A DNA stretch of 64,000 nt from Drosophila miranda (Eukaryota > Arthropoda > Insecta > Diptera > Drosophilidae), in the NCBI RefSeq assembly GCF_003369915.1, contig NC_046675.1:19344001-19408000 (forward strand), written 5' to 3'. Of this stretch, positions 23,201 through 35,054 are shown piece after piece. The position numbers were made by a program, and so were the translations under genes. A model generated the notes under the pieces. The model made no database searches, was not told the origin of the DNA, and was given only the letters and a program-made list of their open reading frames with translations. How positions within the stretch are numbered: position 1 is the stretch's first letter; each line of letters opens with the position of its first letter.

Positions 23201-26200
23201 CTATTGACGACGGCGGGTATTACGCTGCTTATCGAAACGCATTTCCATCTCTTCAAGAACCTTTGGTGTGTAACGAACTATAAGTTTTACAGAACCGATT
23301 GCTTGTTTTAACAATTCAACTGCCTTTTCATGGTTTTCCCCTTCAACCGACTGAAATTAAAATTGAATTTGTTAGAAAGCCATTATGAAATATGACAAAA
23401 CACAGATGTACTAATGTTAGCGTAGATAATCAAAGGAATGTGATAAATGCGGACACCACGGACACGGACGCTGCAGACGTACTTGGCTGCACGTTCTCCG
23501 AAGCGATGAATTCGGCTACCGAATCCGCATCGCCAGCAGCTGTCGTTGCCCTTGGAGTGGCAAACGAGATCAACTGCTGCACACTTGGAGTGGTCGGAGT
23601 CAGTTTTTCGGCGGCGCACGGCTGAGTGACGGTTGGCACTTGCAGATCCCGCGGAGTGACCTTTTTACGCCTCGGAGACCCATTCAGCAGTTGCAGGCTG
23701 CCAAATTGAGACTCCATGGCTAGGAGCCGATCGTATTGCTTTTTAAAGCCAACGGTCAGCTCCTTAAAGCCCTTCGAAGTCTGCCCCATAAAAGCCACCA
23801 TATCATTCTCCACCGCACGGCATGCCTCGCAACTGTAATGCAACCCATTACGTTTGACTATAGCATCACTCACGAGGCCAGAAAATCCAGCGCATTTTGC
23901 GTGCACTACGCTGTCGCAGAGCCAGCAGGGGACATTCGGCTGATCGTGGGTGATCTGCTTCTTACAAGTTTTTTTTTGGCGCAGACCACAGCGTATTCCA
24001 TTTTTATTATTTATTTATTTAAAAATTTGCAACAAAAAATTTCAAACAAATTGGTATCAGACCAATGTGCCAGACAACGCTCAAAACGGAATTAGTAAAA
24101 AAAAAAGAGAGCAGGTTGGAGAGCGGTTTTAGTGAGAGCTACTAAACAGTCAGAGCTATTGCTCAGAAAGTTTAAAGAGCGAGAGAGAAAGAACAGTTGT
24201 TTGAGGCATAAGGCATAAGGCATAAGAGCGGTCTAAACCCAGCTTGAGCGTACTTACAGAAAGCAACACACCAACAAACGATTAACAAACGCACAGAATT
24301 TATATCAAAAATTAAGTTTTATAAAAACAATAGGCATGCACTCGCGTTAAAGAAGATTTTATCAAGGTTTATAAGGAAAAATACCGGCTGTATTTGCAAA
24401 GAAAATGGAAAAGAAGCGGAGCGTAAAACACGTCTGGTCACTACGAAAGAGAACGAACTAAACGTTAATTGTTTGCGTTATACTATAAGCTCCTGAACAA
24501 CTGCCGTCTTATTTTCGGATAAACAACTGAACAGTACATTAGAAGATGCCGAAAACATGTAAAATGCGATAATAACGAGATTACATAAAAAACGGTACAT
24601 TTTTTAGCGGTAGTTTTATTGATTCTTGATGCACTTGGCCATTTGGTGGTGCAGTCATTGCATGTCAACGCCGAAATAGAAAAATGTAAGGTAACTTAGA
24701 GGTTTTAACATACCACTCCATTGACTGACAGCAATTGATCGCCTCTTTTGAGACCTCCATGTCTATCCGCAACTCCTCCCGGTATAATGCGAGATATATA
24801 AATTGGAGAATTTTGTTCCTTGCCACCCATTACGTTAAAACCCAGTCCTGTAAAAGAATTAAGACCAGTTTAGTTGCTTACATGGTTTAATATGTGGTAA
24901 AGTCGAATATATATCATAGTTCGCAAAGAACGGTCACCACTTTTTCCCTTTACTGTCTCGTCACTGATGGAACAGAAAAAGACCACGCAGACACGGTGTC
25001 TCACTGAACAGAACACTTTTTGTCTCTTCACTTGTGTTATGTTTCGTTTTTTCGGTTGAGCCCGACACACGATCGTGTCTCACAATAAAAACTTAAAGAG
25101 ACACTTTTGATCAAGCGCTCACAGAAAAAGTGTCTTTAGATGAGCAGTACCAAAAAAGTGTCTGAGTAAAGTGTTGTTAGTTGTTTTTTTTTTTGTGTTT
25201 ATGTTTATTTATTCATGTTTTCCGCATCTTTTGGGCTATTGTATTGTAATATGTATATTTATTTGCAAATTTGCAAACGAACATTTTTGTTTTTCTTTTC
25301 ACGATTCAATTTAAGCTCCAATAGTCAAACAGCATACAATTCACAAAGGCAAGTGATTGTTGCCATAGGCACCACACGTACAAGCACTCATACGCAAAAG
25401 AAACTTTTTTCGTTCGCTCATGACAAGATGCTCAGTGAAACACAGGAACAAAAGAGAAGTGAAACGAGGGGGAACGTTGGGAGTTGCTGCGGAGACCGCA
25501 CCTCTCCATTTATACGCGATACTTAGTCAGTATGGCTCTCCTCCGGCAGACGGCGCTAATATTAAAAGACACGACAAAGAGTGCGTGCGAGAGAGAATGA
25601 AAATAAGTCTGAGCGTGACGTCGGGCGCTGCGTAGCCACTGCAAATTGATTTGTTCCTTTTGGCTATCAAAATGATCCGATCTGAGCCAGATTCAGCAAC
25701 CGGATAGATATGGTCATTATCTATGATTCTGCGTTTTTAGTTTTCTCGAATCTGCAATATTGTGGATGCAACAGATTTTCGTCCTTTGTGGGGGCGGAAG
25801 GAGGTAAGGCGAAAATGAGATATACGTTTTATACTGAAATCTAACAGGAGTGCGGATACCAAATTTGGTTACTCTAGCGTTAATAGTCTTTGAGATTTGG
25901 AGATATCCCCAGATTTTCGTTCTTTGCGGGGGCGAAAGGGAGTGTGGCGAAATTTTGAAACAAACTCGTCAAGGTCCGATATCTTAGGAGTGTGGATACC
26001 AAATGCAGTATCAAAGATATGATCATTCTCTACGATTTGAATTGTGGATGCCGCAGATTTTCGTCCTTTGTGGGGCCGGAAGTGGGCGGGGCAAAGTTTT
26101 GAAATATTTTTGTGGCAGTGACATATCACAGAAGTCTGGATCCAAAACATCATTGCTCTAGCTCTTATAGTCTCTGAGCACTAGGCGCTGAAGGGGACGG

Positions 26201-27523
26201 ACAGACGGACGGACAGACAGACAGGGCTCAATCGACTCGGCTATTGATGCTGTTCAAGAATATATATACTTTATGGGGTCGGAAACGATTCCTTCTGGAC
26301 GTTACACACATCCACTTTTACCACAAATCTAATATACTCATTTTGAGTATCGGGTATAAAAAGATCAAGAAGCGATACTGTTTACATACCATGACGATCC
26401 AATTGAAGGAGGTCACACAGGCATAACAAAAACACTAGCAAAAATTTGAAGACACTATTATTGGAAAAATATGACACGTCACATCAAAGAGTACATAAAA
26501 ATATGTCCTAAATGCCTGACGTCGAAAACGACGAAACATACAAGATCACCTCTAATTATTACAAACACCAATATATGCTTTCGACAGAGTGATAATAGAC
26601 ACTATTGGTCCATTACTACGATCAGAGAATAGAAATGAATATGCAGTCACCTTAATATGTGACTTAACAATTTATTTATTAGCCATTCCAATTGCAAATA
26701 AAAGCAAATAAAAATAGCCGTAAAAGCTATATTCGCATCTTTTATTCTGAAGTACGGTCCAATGAAGACGTTCATTACAGACATGGGAAGAGATTGTCCA
26801 TACGAACTTGTATTCGGTTAACAACATAACCTACCGATTCAATTTAATAGCTTAGATAGAATAGATTAATAACCACCTATAAAATAGCAAGAATACTTTT
26901 TGAAGAAAATAAAGCTAAGCTAAAGTTTTCGATTTTAAGCTAGAAATATACCAAGTTTTGTTAAAAAACGAAACTGGCCACAAGTTGGAACCAGTTATGA
27001 ACCAGTTTCGTATTTGAGAGCTACAATATGCAAATAATAATGTGTATTTCAGTACTCTACAACCAGGGATGATATTTTACTACTGTGGTAGATGGTATAT
27101 GCTTCATTAATACATTCAAAATACATAAATAAATATCTGAAACACTGAAGCCCACCTACCTTCTTCTGTTTTCGGTAGTTCAACTACTCGAGGGTGCGCA
27201 TGTCCTTCGCTGGCAGCAAAAGCAGCAACGGTTGCTTTAGCTGTCGCAGAAGCACGAACATCATGTGAACCTTGTATATCAACCGTCTCATATACGTGTT
27301 CATAAACTTCTCGAACAGATGTCATAAAGTCTGAGCTTAAAACCCTCTGTAAAGCAGCAAGCTTGGTTGTTGGAAAGTCGCCGCTCGCTTGCAGCTTCTC
27401 GAGCAGCTCTATTGATCTTTTTACATCTGAATCAAGGAATTTTTAACTTATAAACAATCATCGAAGTAATCATGTATACAAATTACCTCTAGACAAGGTC
27501 AGTGGTTCAACGACGTCAGCCAT
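23201..27523 (-). CDS. veli: veli / Lin-7 homologue (L27 and PDZ scaffold protein)
   Basis: Four exons on the minus strand: 27523-27487, 27426-27160, 24847-24714 and 23350-23201. All have GT/AG ends and matching phases, giving 195 aa, the usual Lin-7 length. The N-terminal L27 domain (about residues 10-70: [26 protein letters not shown]) mediates assembly with Lin-2/CASK- and Stardust/MPP-type scaffolds. The C-terminal PDZ (from residue 102) has the GLGF loop in GLGFNVMGG and continues through [24 protein letters not shown] to [14 protein letters not shown]. It ends in a basic tail. Lin-7 proteins localise membrane receptors at junctions and synapses. The introns hold CR1-like, MITE, DINE-1 and gypsy pieces, but splice sites and frame are intact. 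Minus-strand TTTATT at 23152-23157 is a suitable poly(A) signal. Confidence 0.95.
23445..24455 (-). mobile_element. CR1-like 5' UTR and ORF1 fragment
   Basis: The minus frame 23906-23440 encodes ORF1 with the second half of a PHD-like finger (HAKCAGF.., [11 protein letters not shown]) and the [19 protein letters not shown] region. The stretch 23990-24455 matches the 5' UTR of the copy at 31755-32250. This copy retains the ~46 residues that are deleted from the long copy's ORF1. It lies in the last intron of veli. Confidence 0.75.
24915..25465. mobile_element. MITE copy A (truncated by DINE-1)
   Basis: From CATAGTTCGCAAAGAACGG onward this is closely similar to the complete copy at 58399-59090, including GACACACGATCGTGTCTCAC and GCATCTTTTGGGCTATTG. 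It ends at about 25465, where DINE-1 sequence starts, so the right terminal inverted repeat is missing. In veli intron 2. Confidence 0.75.
25466..26358 (-). mobile_element. DINE-1 / INE-1 element, near full length
   Basis: On the minus strand it begins at 26358 with TATACCCGATACTCAAAATG and continues through GGTCGGAAACG-like, TATATATTCTTG, GCATCAATAGCCGAGTCGAT and the GACGGACAGAC tandem. Two blocks of AGATTTTCGTCCTTTG follow, then TTGCAGTGGCTACGCAGCGC. This order matches what I know of Drosophila DINE-1 (a Helitron-like, non-coding element). Its right edge cuts MITE copy A. In veli intron 2. Confidence 0.85.
26385..26840 (+). mobile_element. Ty3/gypsy integrase fragment
   Basis: The plus strand reads as an integrase zinc-binding region and early core with frame breaks: [33 protein letters not shown], then [12 protein letters not shown] and [22 protein letters not shown]. 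This is typical of gypsy-group pol. Short decayed sequence continues to about 27030. In veli intron 2. Confidence 0.7.
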
Positions 27524-27539
27524 ATTACCACTAAATTCA

Positions 27540-27935
27540 AAAATATAAATCGTTGAATTAACTTTGTCTATTTGACAACTTCTGAAAATAATGTGACCTG
27601 ATGGAAAATTGCTAAAAATAGACATTCAGGCAATAACGCTTGCTAATTTAGATTGTGAGTCAAGAGAGCGTCCAACTGTTGCGTCGATTTGAAACCGTGG
27701 AAAATGGTACATGTAAAGTTCTTCGTGTATGTTAGTTTGGGTGGAGCAGTTATGTGAGAGCAAGTCGCCCAATTTCGAATAACATACTAATAACATACGG
27801 TAGATCAAAAACGTTACTGCAAAGAGAGAGAAATCATTAGAAATAAAAATCAACATAAGTGTTTGCAGCCGTTGTTAATCACTGCTCCCGATAGCCGGGA
27901 ATATAATATACTCGAATATAAATTGCTCTGATCAG
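27540..27935. other. Upstream region of veli
   Basis: About 400 bp between the veli start codon and the CR1-like element, not obviously transposon derived. It probably holds the veli 5' UTR or promoter. No clear core motif was seen. Confidence 0.35.
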
Positions 27936-30900
27936 ATTGAATTTTTGTTGTGATTTAGAACATTAAAATATAATCCAGCCCCCAAAATTTCAGCCCAATT
28001 GGTTAACATTGATCTTCTTGGACGTTGACATGCAATGACTGCATCTTTCAAGAGGCGATGCAGTTACTGCACCGTCAAGTGGCCCGTGTGAAACCAGCAG
28101 CGGATCCCAGGCAAAACGCAGCCCTCCTCCCGCCCAACCGACCGAGGGGCGCTGCCGCATGACGCACGGTGCGCAGCCGAACCGAACGCGAACATGCAAG
28201 AAAGATAGCTATTAGACTAACATTCGAGGAAAATTAGCGCTAAACTTACTATGAAACTAAGCATGCAATCAAAATACAAATACCACTATAATTACTAATT
28301 ACTAGAAAGGTGTGAAAGGATCAGTAATTTAATAAGAGGAAGAGAATTAGTGGTGGATATAATATGGTAGAGGGAATTATAATCCGAGCATAAGACCCTA
28401 AACGGTTCATGCTAGGAATAATTCGATCTACAAAGTGGAAGGAACAACGGTATAAAATTTCTAGTCAGTCTAATAGGAATCGTGAAGTTTAGGCGGCTCA
28501 ACAGATCAGGGCTGTCTATGTCACCCCTGATCAAGTTGTGCATAAATATCACACCAAGCATTTTTCTACGGTTAACTAAGGATGGGAGGTTTACTAATAG
28601 TAGTCTACTAGAGTAAGATGGGAGTCTTACACCCGCATCCCAGTTAAGTCCCCGCAGAGCAAAGAGTAAAAAGTTTTTCTGTACTGATTCTATACGGTCC
28701 TGGTGTACTTTGTACTGAGGGCACCATACACAGGAGCCGTATTCTAAGATCGGACGAACAAGCGAGGTATAGAGAGTCTTTGTTATATAGGGGTCGTCAA
28801 ATTCCTTTGACCACCTCTTTATAAACCCAAGCACGCCCATGGCCTTATTTACCATGGTAGAAATGTGTTCGGAAAACTTTAACTTGGGGTCTAACATAAC
28901 ATAAGTCATTAATAAAGAGTGTGAAAAGTAAGGGGCCTAGATGGCTGCCTTGTGGTACTCCCGAAGAAACCTTTACTGGGAAAGAGAGGGAGTTTTTGAA
29001 GAGGACTCTTTGAGACCTAGAACAAAGATAGCTAGAAATCCATCTCAGGAGGTTGGGCGGAAACCCTAAAAGGTCAAGTTTATGCGCTAAAAGGGAATGG
29101 CTTACAGAGTCGAATGCTTTACTAAAGTCGGTGTAAATAACATCCGTCTGTAAGTTACATTGAAAGCCTTTAATAATGAAAGAGGTAAACTCTAACAAGT
29201 TCGTGGTGGTTGATCGCCGCCTTATAAATCCATGCTGAGTTGGAGATATAAGTGACTTGCAGAGATGTTGCAAGTGCGGAGTTAAAACCTTCTCAAACAT
29301 TTTAGGAATAGCGGATAACTTTGCTATACCTCTATAATTTTTTGCATCAGACTTGCTACCTTTTTTATGGAGAGGAATTATAAATGATTCCTTCCAGATC
29401 GGGGGGAAGCAAGAAGAATCAATTGACAGGTTGAATAGTTTAAGCAAAGGTCCACACAGAGCCTCGGCGCAGTACCTGAGTACACAACCTGGAACCCCGT
29501 CTGGACCCGGTGAAAACACCGGCTTAACTAGTCGAAGATCATGAAGTAGGGAACATTCATTTAACAAGGGACTGAAAACCGACCTCGACCTCGGTAAACC
29601 GTATGGGTACGGATGACCAGAGTAGCTTTCCTCAGAATAGGTGGTTTGGAAGAATGGGGCAAAAAGATCGGCAATTGCCTGATCATTATTTGCCCACGTA
29701 TTACAAAATGATAGCGAGGATGGGTGTGCGGACGTTCTACGCTTACTGTTTACGAAGCTGTAAAACTGTTTAGGGTCCTGAGACAAACGTATCCTCCATC
29801 GAGATAGGTAGTTCTTATAGCATTGAGCATTAAGAACTGAAAAGTTTGACCGAGCTAATACATAGCGAGAGTGAGAAGTAGGAGAACCCACTTCTTGAAA
29901 TTTTTTATAAAGTCTTGATTTTAAGTTTTTTAGACTGGATAACTCTTTGGTAAACCAAGGGGGTTTTCCAGATCTAGTCGGACAAGAAAGCGGGACACAA
30001 GAATCGAAAAATGTGCCAAGAGCATTGTAAAAAATGTTTGTGCCTTTTATGATAACAGTGCACAAGTACAAAGCGGACCAATCAAAATCCCTAATGAGGT
30101 TATTAAGCTTCGCAAACTCGGCTTTACGAAAGCAGCGGACACGTTCGGGCAGCCTACTCGACCGATCCAATACAGTTGGTCCTATATCTAGCGACACCTC
30201 GAAGTAGGTTGGTAGGCGTCTTCAGGTATAGTGAGCGGAAGGGCTCGGGTTAACAACACTATGGTCGGATCCGATACAAAGCACAGATCAAGCAATCGAC
30301 CCAAGGAATTTTTCACATGGTTGACTTGAGACAGGGACAGGTCAAGCAAGCCGTCAACAAAGTCATGTCGTGACATGGGCACTAGGATACTAGACTCGTT
30401 TACCGAAGACCAAACAGTTCCTGGCAAGTTGAAGTCACCAAGAACTCTCATACGATCTTTATCAGATAGCGAGGAAGAAACAGCGGTTAAAGCGGACAAG
30501 TGCTGCTCATAAATTGAAATATCCGAAGAAGGTGGGATATACGAGCAAGTAATGAATATAGCGAAAGCGGGAGAAATCAGTTTCAGAAGAATCACACAGG
30601 AATTCCAGTTCCTGTTGAACTTGGACTGTGAAGTGTTCCGACGTGAAGTAAGAGTCCACTGCAATTAGAACCCCCCCTGCACGTCGAGACGAACGGTCAT
30701 TTCTAAAAGTTGTGTACCGACCTGCCAAAACCTCGGAACTAAGAATGTCCGGCTTTAACCAGGTTTCAGTAAACACAATAACGTGGGAAGCAAATGCAAC
30801 ACTATCCCGGAAAAGAATGCTGAGCTTACTACGCAAGCCTCTTACATTCTGATAGGTTACTAAAAGAGAAGTTAGTTTTTTGGAAAGGTGGAAGCAAGAC

Positions 30901-32250
30901 GGGAAGTTGAGGAAGAGGAAGTTGAGGTTGAGGGTGGCACACTGGAAAGATTTGGAAGGGATATGGGGGGCCTATTCTTCTTCTTAGCCTTAAACTCCTT
31001 CACCACCAAATGCTCCGGCCGAAATTTGGCGGAGCAAATGGTGTCAAATTGAGTTGGGGAGATGCTTATCTTAAACGAGGCTATCTCCCTGGCATAAGAG
31101 AAGTTAAATTTCTCCACCTTTAAACCCACGGCTTTTATTTTGCTTTGAATAAAAGCAATTACATCACATCATTAGATGTGAGGTCAGGGGCCAGCCGTGA
31201 AACAAAAACTTGTCGTTTTGGTGGGACTCCCACCAGTGGTTAAGTCACCACAGGCCTAGTACCTGTGGTGGCAATATCCGGAGGTCCGGAACGTCTATTT
31301 ACTGGTTGGATCGGGATAGACGGGACAACTAGCGAACTTGCGGACACCACGGACACGGACGCTGCAGACGTACTTGGCTGCACATTCTCCGAGGCGATGA
31401 ATTCGGCTACCGAATCTGCATCGCCAGCAGCTGTCGTTGCCCTTGGAGTGGCAAACGAGATCAACTGCTGCACACTTGGAGTGGTCGGAGTCAGTTTTTC
31501 GGCGGCGCACGGCTGAGTGACGGTTGGCAATTGCAGATCCCGCGGAGTGACCTTTTTGCGCCTCGGAGACTCATTCAGCAGTTTTAAACCGCTATAGCCA
31601 TTACGTTTGGCTATAGCATCACTCACGAGGCCAGAAAATCCAGCGCATTTTGCGTGCACTACGCTGTCGCAGAGCCAGCAGGGGACATTCGGCTGATCGT
31701 GGGTGATCTGCTTCTTGCAGGTTTTTTTGGCACAGACCACAGCGTATTCCATTTTATTATTATTTATTTACAATTACTTGCAAAACAAACTGGTATCAGT
31801 CCAATGTGCCAGACAACGCTCAAAGCGGAATTGGTAAAAAAAAGAGAGCAGAGTGGAGAGCGGTTATAGCGAGAGCTACTAAACAGAGAGCGCTATTGCT
31901 CAGAAAGTTTAAAGAGCGAGAGAGAAAGATCAGTTATTGAAGTTGAGGTGATAGCGAGTGAGTGATAAAACAACAAAAGCTACCAGACGAGAGCGGACTG
32001 CAATGCAATACTCACTCTCTGCAACAACACAAACACAAGCCGACGCCGAAAAATAAAAAGTTAAATAATATTTTAACACAAATCAAAAGGTATGCACTCG
32101 CGTAAATGAAAAGGTTTCCAGATTGTTGTCTGGTTAGAAAGTATAATTAGAATTTAGTTAGGAAAACACCGGCTGTTTATTCAAAACAAAAGGAAAAAAT
32201 GCGGAGCGCAAAACAAAAACACGTCTGATCACTACGAAAGATAATCGGAA
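27936..32250 (-). mobile_element. CR1-like (jockey-superfamily) non-LTR retrotransposon, nearly full length but defective
   Basis: On the minus strand, in order: a 5' UTR (32250-31755); ORF1 from 31752 with a PHD-like Cys/His finger (C-x4-C..PCWLC..VHAKC), truncated by an internal deletion; and a Ser-rich ORF1 end near 30872. ORF2 follows with endonuclease (VIVFTETWLKPD, YIPPSSDISIYEQHL, RVLGDFNLPG) and reverse transcriptase (FIIPLHKKGSKSD, YTDFSKAFDSV, SSGVPQGSHLGPLLFTLFIND). The pol C-terminus is at 28909-28412 (RPILEYGSCVWCPQY). The active-site YADD segment is missing between NDLC and the C-terminal part, and frameshifts occur near 30190 and 28900. A long 3' UTR ends near 27936. ORF1 PHD fingers are a CR1-clade habit; exact family name not determined. 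Confidence 0.8.
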
Positions 32251-32534
32251 GTTGTAAAGGCATCATTTCGTCTGTATTCCTCTAAAAATTCAATTATTAA
32301 TTTAACGCACTGTTCCAACGAGTTGGCACTTCCTGAATCAATGCCAACTGTTTCTCAACATCCTGTGCTTGTTTAAATTTTGCCATCACTTAATTGTACT
32401 TTTGCCAACACAACCTATATATTTAAAAGAGTGTTCTAACAACAAAAATAAAATAGCTCAACCAAGTGGGTACCTTTCGTGCTTCTTCTCCTTCTCTTTT
32501 AAGTTTTTTCTTACAGAGAGACGGGTCAAGACAT

Positions 32535-32640
32535 AAAACTAAACATCGATGTTTCGCCACAAACAATCGATGTTTAAAAAAATTAAAAAACATCGATGCA
32601 TCGATGGTATCAACGATGTTTTTCCACCTCTACAGTAAAT
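32535..32640 (+). promoter_or_regulatory. Cluster of ATCGAT motifs upstream of PQBP1
   Basis: AACATCGATGTTT, AATCGATGTTT, AACATCGATGCATCGATGG and TATCAACGATG occur within about 80 bp, ending 50-70 bp before the PQBP1 start codon. ATCGAT/CGATA words are DREF/BEAF-type promoter elements of Drosophila housekeeping genes. The assignment to this promoter is by position. Confidence 0.5.
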
Positions 32641-32686
32641 TAGAATTAATCTGTTCCAGCTAAAAAAATATAAGATTTTAGTTTAA

Positions 32687-35015
32687 ATGAGTTTACCTCC
32701 TCTTCTTTTGAATCGCTTGAAGAAGCGTGGACTTGTAAAAAAGCAAATTGGTACTACTCTATTTACATTAACATGTTGACATTTCTAAATGTATTTATTA
32801 AACCAACCGTGCATTGTTGTGTTACCCATTGCTAGATGTGCATTTGTATATATTGTATATATATACATATGTAAAATTTGTTAAAATTTTACAAAGTTTC
32901 CCAGAGCAATATTTTAATGTGCATTTGACCCGGTAATTTTACTCGAAGAGAAGGGGTCCAGTGGTCCCTGGCGCAGTGAGCGAGGTATATGTATGTAAGG
33001 GGTTGTAATCGGCTCATAATATTGCATGCATATACATGTACAAAGATGTAAATACATTTATATGTATAAAAACTAGGTATTTCTTCATCAAAATTAATAG
33101 CCGAATTTATATAGTCATGTTTGTCTGTCTGTTCCTCTTGCTTGTCGTCTAATTTATGAGTTGCGATGCCAGCTCCAACACTGAAGATATGAGAGAATCG
33201 AATTAACCAGAATTCTAAAAAGGTTCTGTTTCAGATCTGATCATTATGATGCTTAATCAACAAAAAACGGACTCTCCTGCTTCTTTCTCTCTCTTCATTG
33301 TCCTGTGTGTCCACCTTCTGTGTAGAGTTCCATTAAACCCTCCCGATGGCATTTCATAGGATGGCCAGAGGGACAGAGAGGTGTGTGTAATGGACCGTTT
33401 GGCACCCTATGAAGTACTATCGGGACGGTATTGAAATCAATTAAATATTTTTTAAGAAGTAGAATGAAGATAGACAGAGTGCAGAAATATATTGCTCCGA
33501 GATTAATTCTCCGATGCCATTCAGACGCACATAGAAAGGTGCAAAAAAATTGCACAATAATTAAAAATACAAATGCAAAAAACGACTCGACTCGCGGTGA
33601 GGTTTTGTTGTTATTGGACTACTCCGAAATGCAATAAGCGTCAACGCCTAAATGATAGACCTAAATCCAACGATTGCTCATGGTAGTCATTCTTTAAAAG
33701 TTGATTGCATGAACCTGAATATAGCTGCTCATAGTGCTCTTATAAATTTAATCTAGAAAAAATATCTTAGATTTTTAACCCCAATAATTTGTTCTTGTAT
33801 CAAAACTATGGTTTTAATGAGTACCAGATTCAATATATGTAGCTATGTACATATGTCGGTCTGTCTGTCCGTCTAGATTGACGCCTAGAATTCTTAAATA
33901 CAAAGAATTAGAGCTGGAGCAACGAAATCGTTTTACAGACTCCTGTGGATATGTCACCGAATAAAATTTGTACCATTTTCACAATTTTGAACTATCGAAG
34001 ATAACGAACACGCAGCATTACAAATAATAGTATGTGTTATTTGCCAGATTATGTAAAGTCGCTGTGTTATTGGCCATAATAAAGAAAATATGTAAGTTCC
34101 CCGGTGTGACATTCTCTACCGGAGGAAAAAAAACGCGTTGCGGGAGTAGATTATCTCGTTTAATTACATAACGCTCGATCTCTTTTTGCCATGTATTATA
34201 TGAACATATGTATGTATTTATGTGGGTACATATATAGGAACTGAGTGTACTGGGATACGTGCCTAGATAAAACGCTGCGACCAGTTATGTTTCAGGGAAA
34301 ACCTTGGCTCCAAATTTTAAAACAAACAAATATATAAAATAAAACAAATTATAAAGTGAACTAACAATATTTTACAGAATCAACGTCGGTATCAGAAGCA
34401 ATAGAAGAAATTATTGCAGAGAACTATGATGATGAGGATACAAATAGCCCTTACGTATGCAGAGATGACACTAATTTGGAAAACAAACGCAGAAAAGCCG
34501 ATGAACAGTTTTGGTTACATCGTATTAAAGAACGAATTGGTGTAACGGAATCCCATCGTGGATATAAACTGTGTCCCAACAAATACAACGTTTGGCATAA
34601 GTGCTCACTTTATTGCGTTAATAGATGGACGAGCACACACACCCAGCCAAGTCAAAAATATCTTCGACGTTTCAAAAGATTACTGCGCAAATATCCAATA
34701 GAGACAGGTTGGAAAAAGGTTTATGATTCTGGTTGTAAATCATTTTACTTTTCCAATTCTACATCGCAAACCGTTTCGTGGTTACCTCCTTCCCACCCAA
34801 AAGCTCGCGCTACGCAAAGTGCCGCAATTTTCAGAAAACAGTTGTCTAACTCCCATGACGATTTTTTTTTAGATTCTAAAACAAAAACTGCCAATTCGAA
34901 TGAAAGTTTGGATTCAGAAAATGCTTTCATTTCTTCAATCCACGGTAATAGTAAGAAACCTAAAATGCGCGACTTGGACCGCAAGCTTCAACGACGGCAA
35001 CGAAAGGATAACTAA
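32687..35015 (+). CDS. PQBP1: PQBP1 homologue (polyglutamine-binding protein 1, WW domain)
   Basis: Exon 1 (32687-32750) encodes MSLPPLLLNRLKKRGL.., matching the start of PQBP1 proteins (MPLPVALQTRLAKRGI in human). It splices in phase 1 (G|GTACTA ... ttttacag) to exon 2 (34378-35015), giving 233 aa. The acidic EEIIAENYDDED motif follows the splice. Residues about 130-165 form the WW domain (GWKKVYDSGCKSFYF..TVSWLPPSHPKA). PQBP1 is a nuclear spliceosome-associated protein that binds proline-rich and polyglutamine proteins. The C-terminus is short and basic (RDLDRKLQRRQRK). I do not see the YxDAPRGxW-type U5-15kD-binding tail of vertebrate PQBP1. The 1.6-kb intron contains no recognised element. 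Upstream ATCGAT motifs and a downstream AATAAA fit a functional gene. Confidence 0.9.
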
Positions 35016-35042
35016 ACATTTATCGTACCAAATTTGATGTAA

Positions 35043-35048
35043 AATAAA
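35043..35048 (+). terminator. Poly(A) signal of PQBP1
   Basis: AATAAA 28 nt past the stop, with an overlapping second AATAAA at 35047. Confidence 0.6.
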
Positions 35049-35054
35049 TAAATT

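Noticed and set aside
28845..30197. 450-codon ORF as a host gene
   Set aside because: It contains RT motifs of the CR1-like element (FSKAFDSV, GVPQGSHLGPLL).
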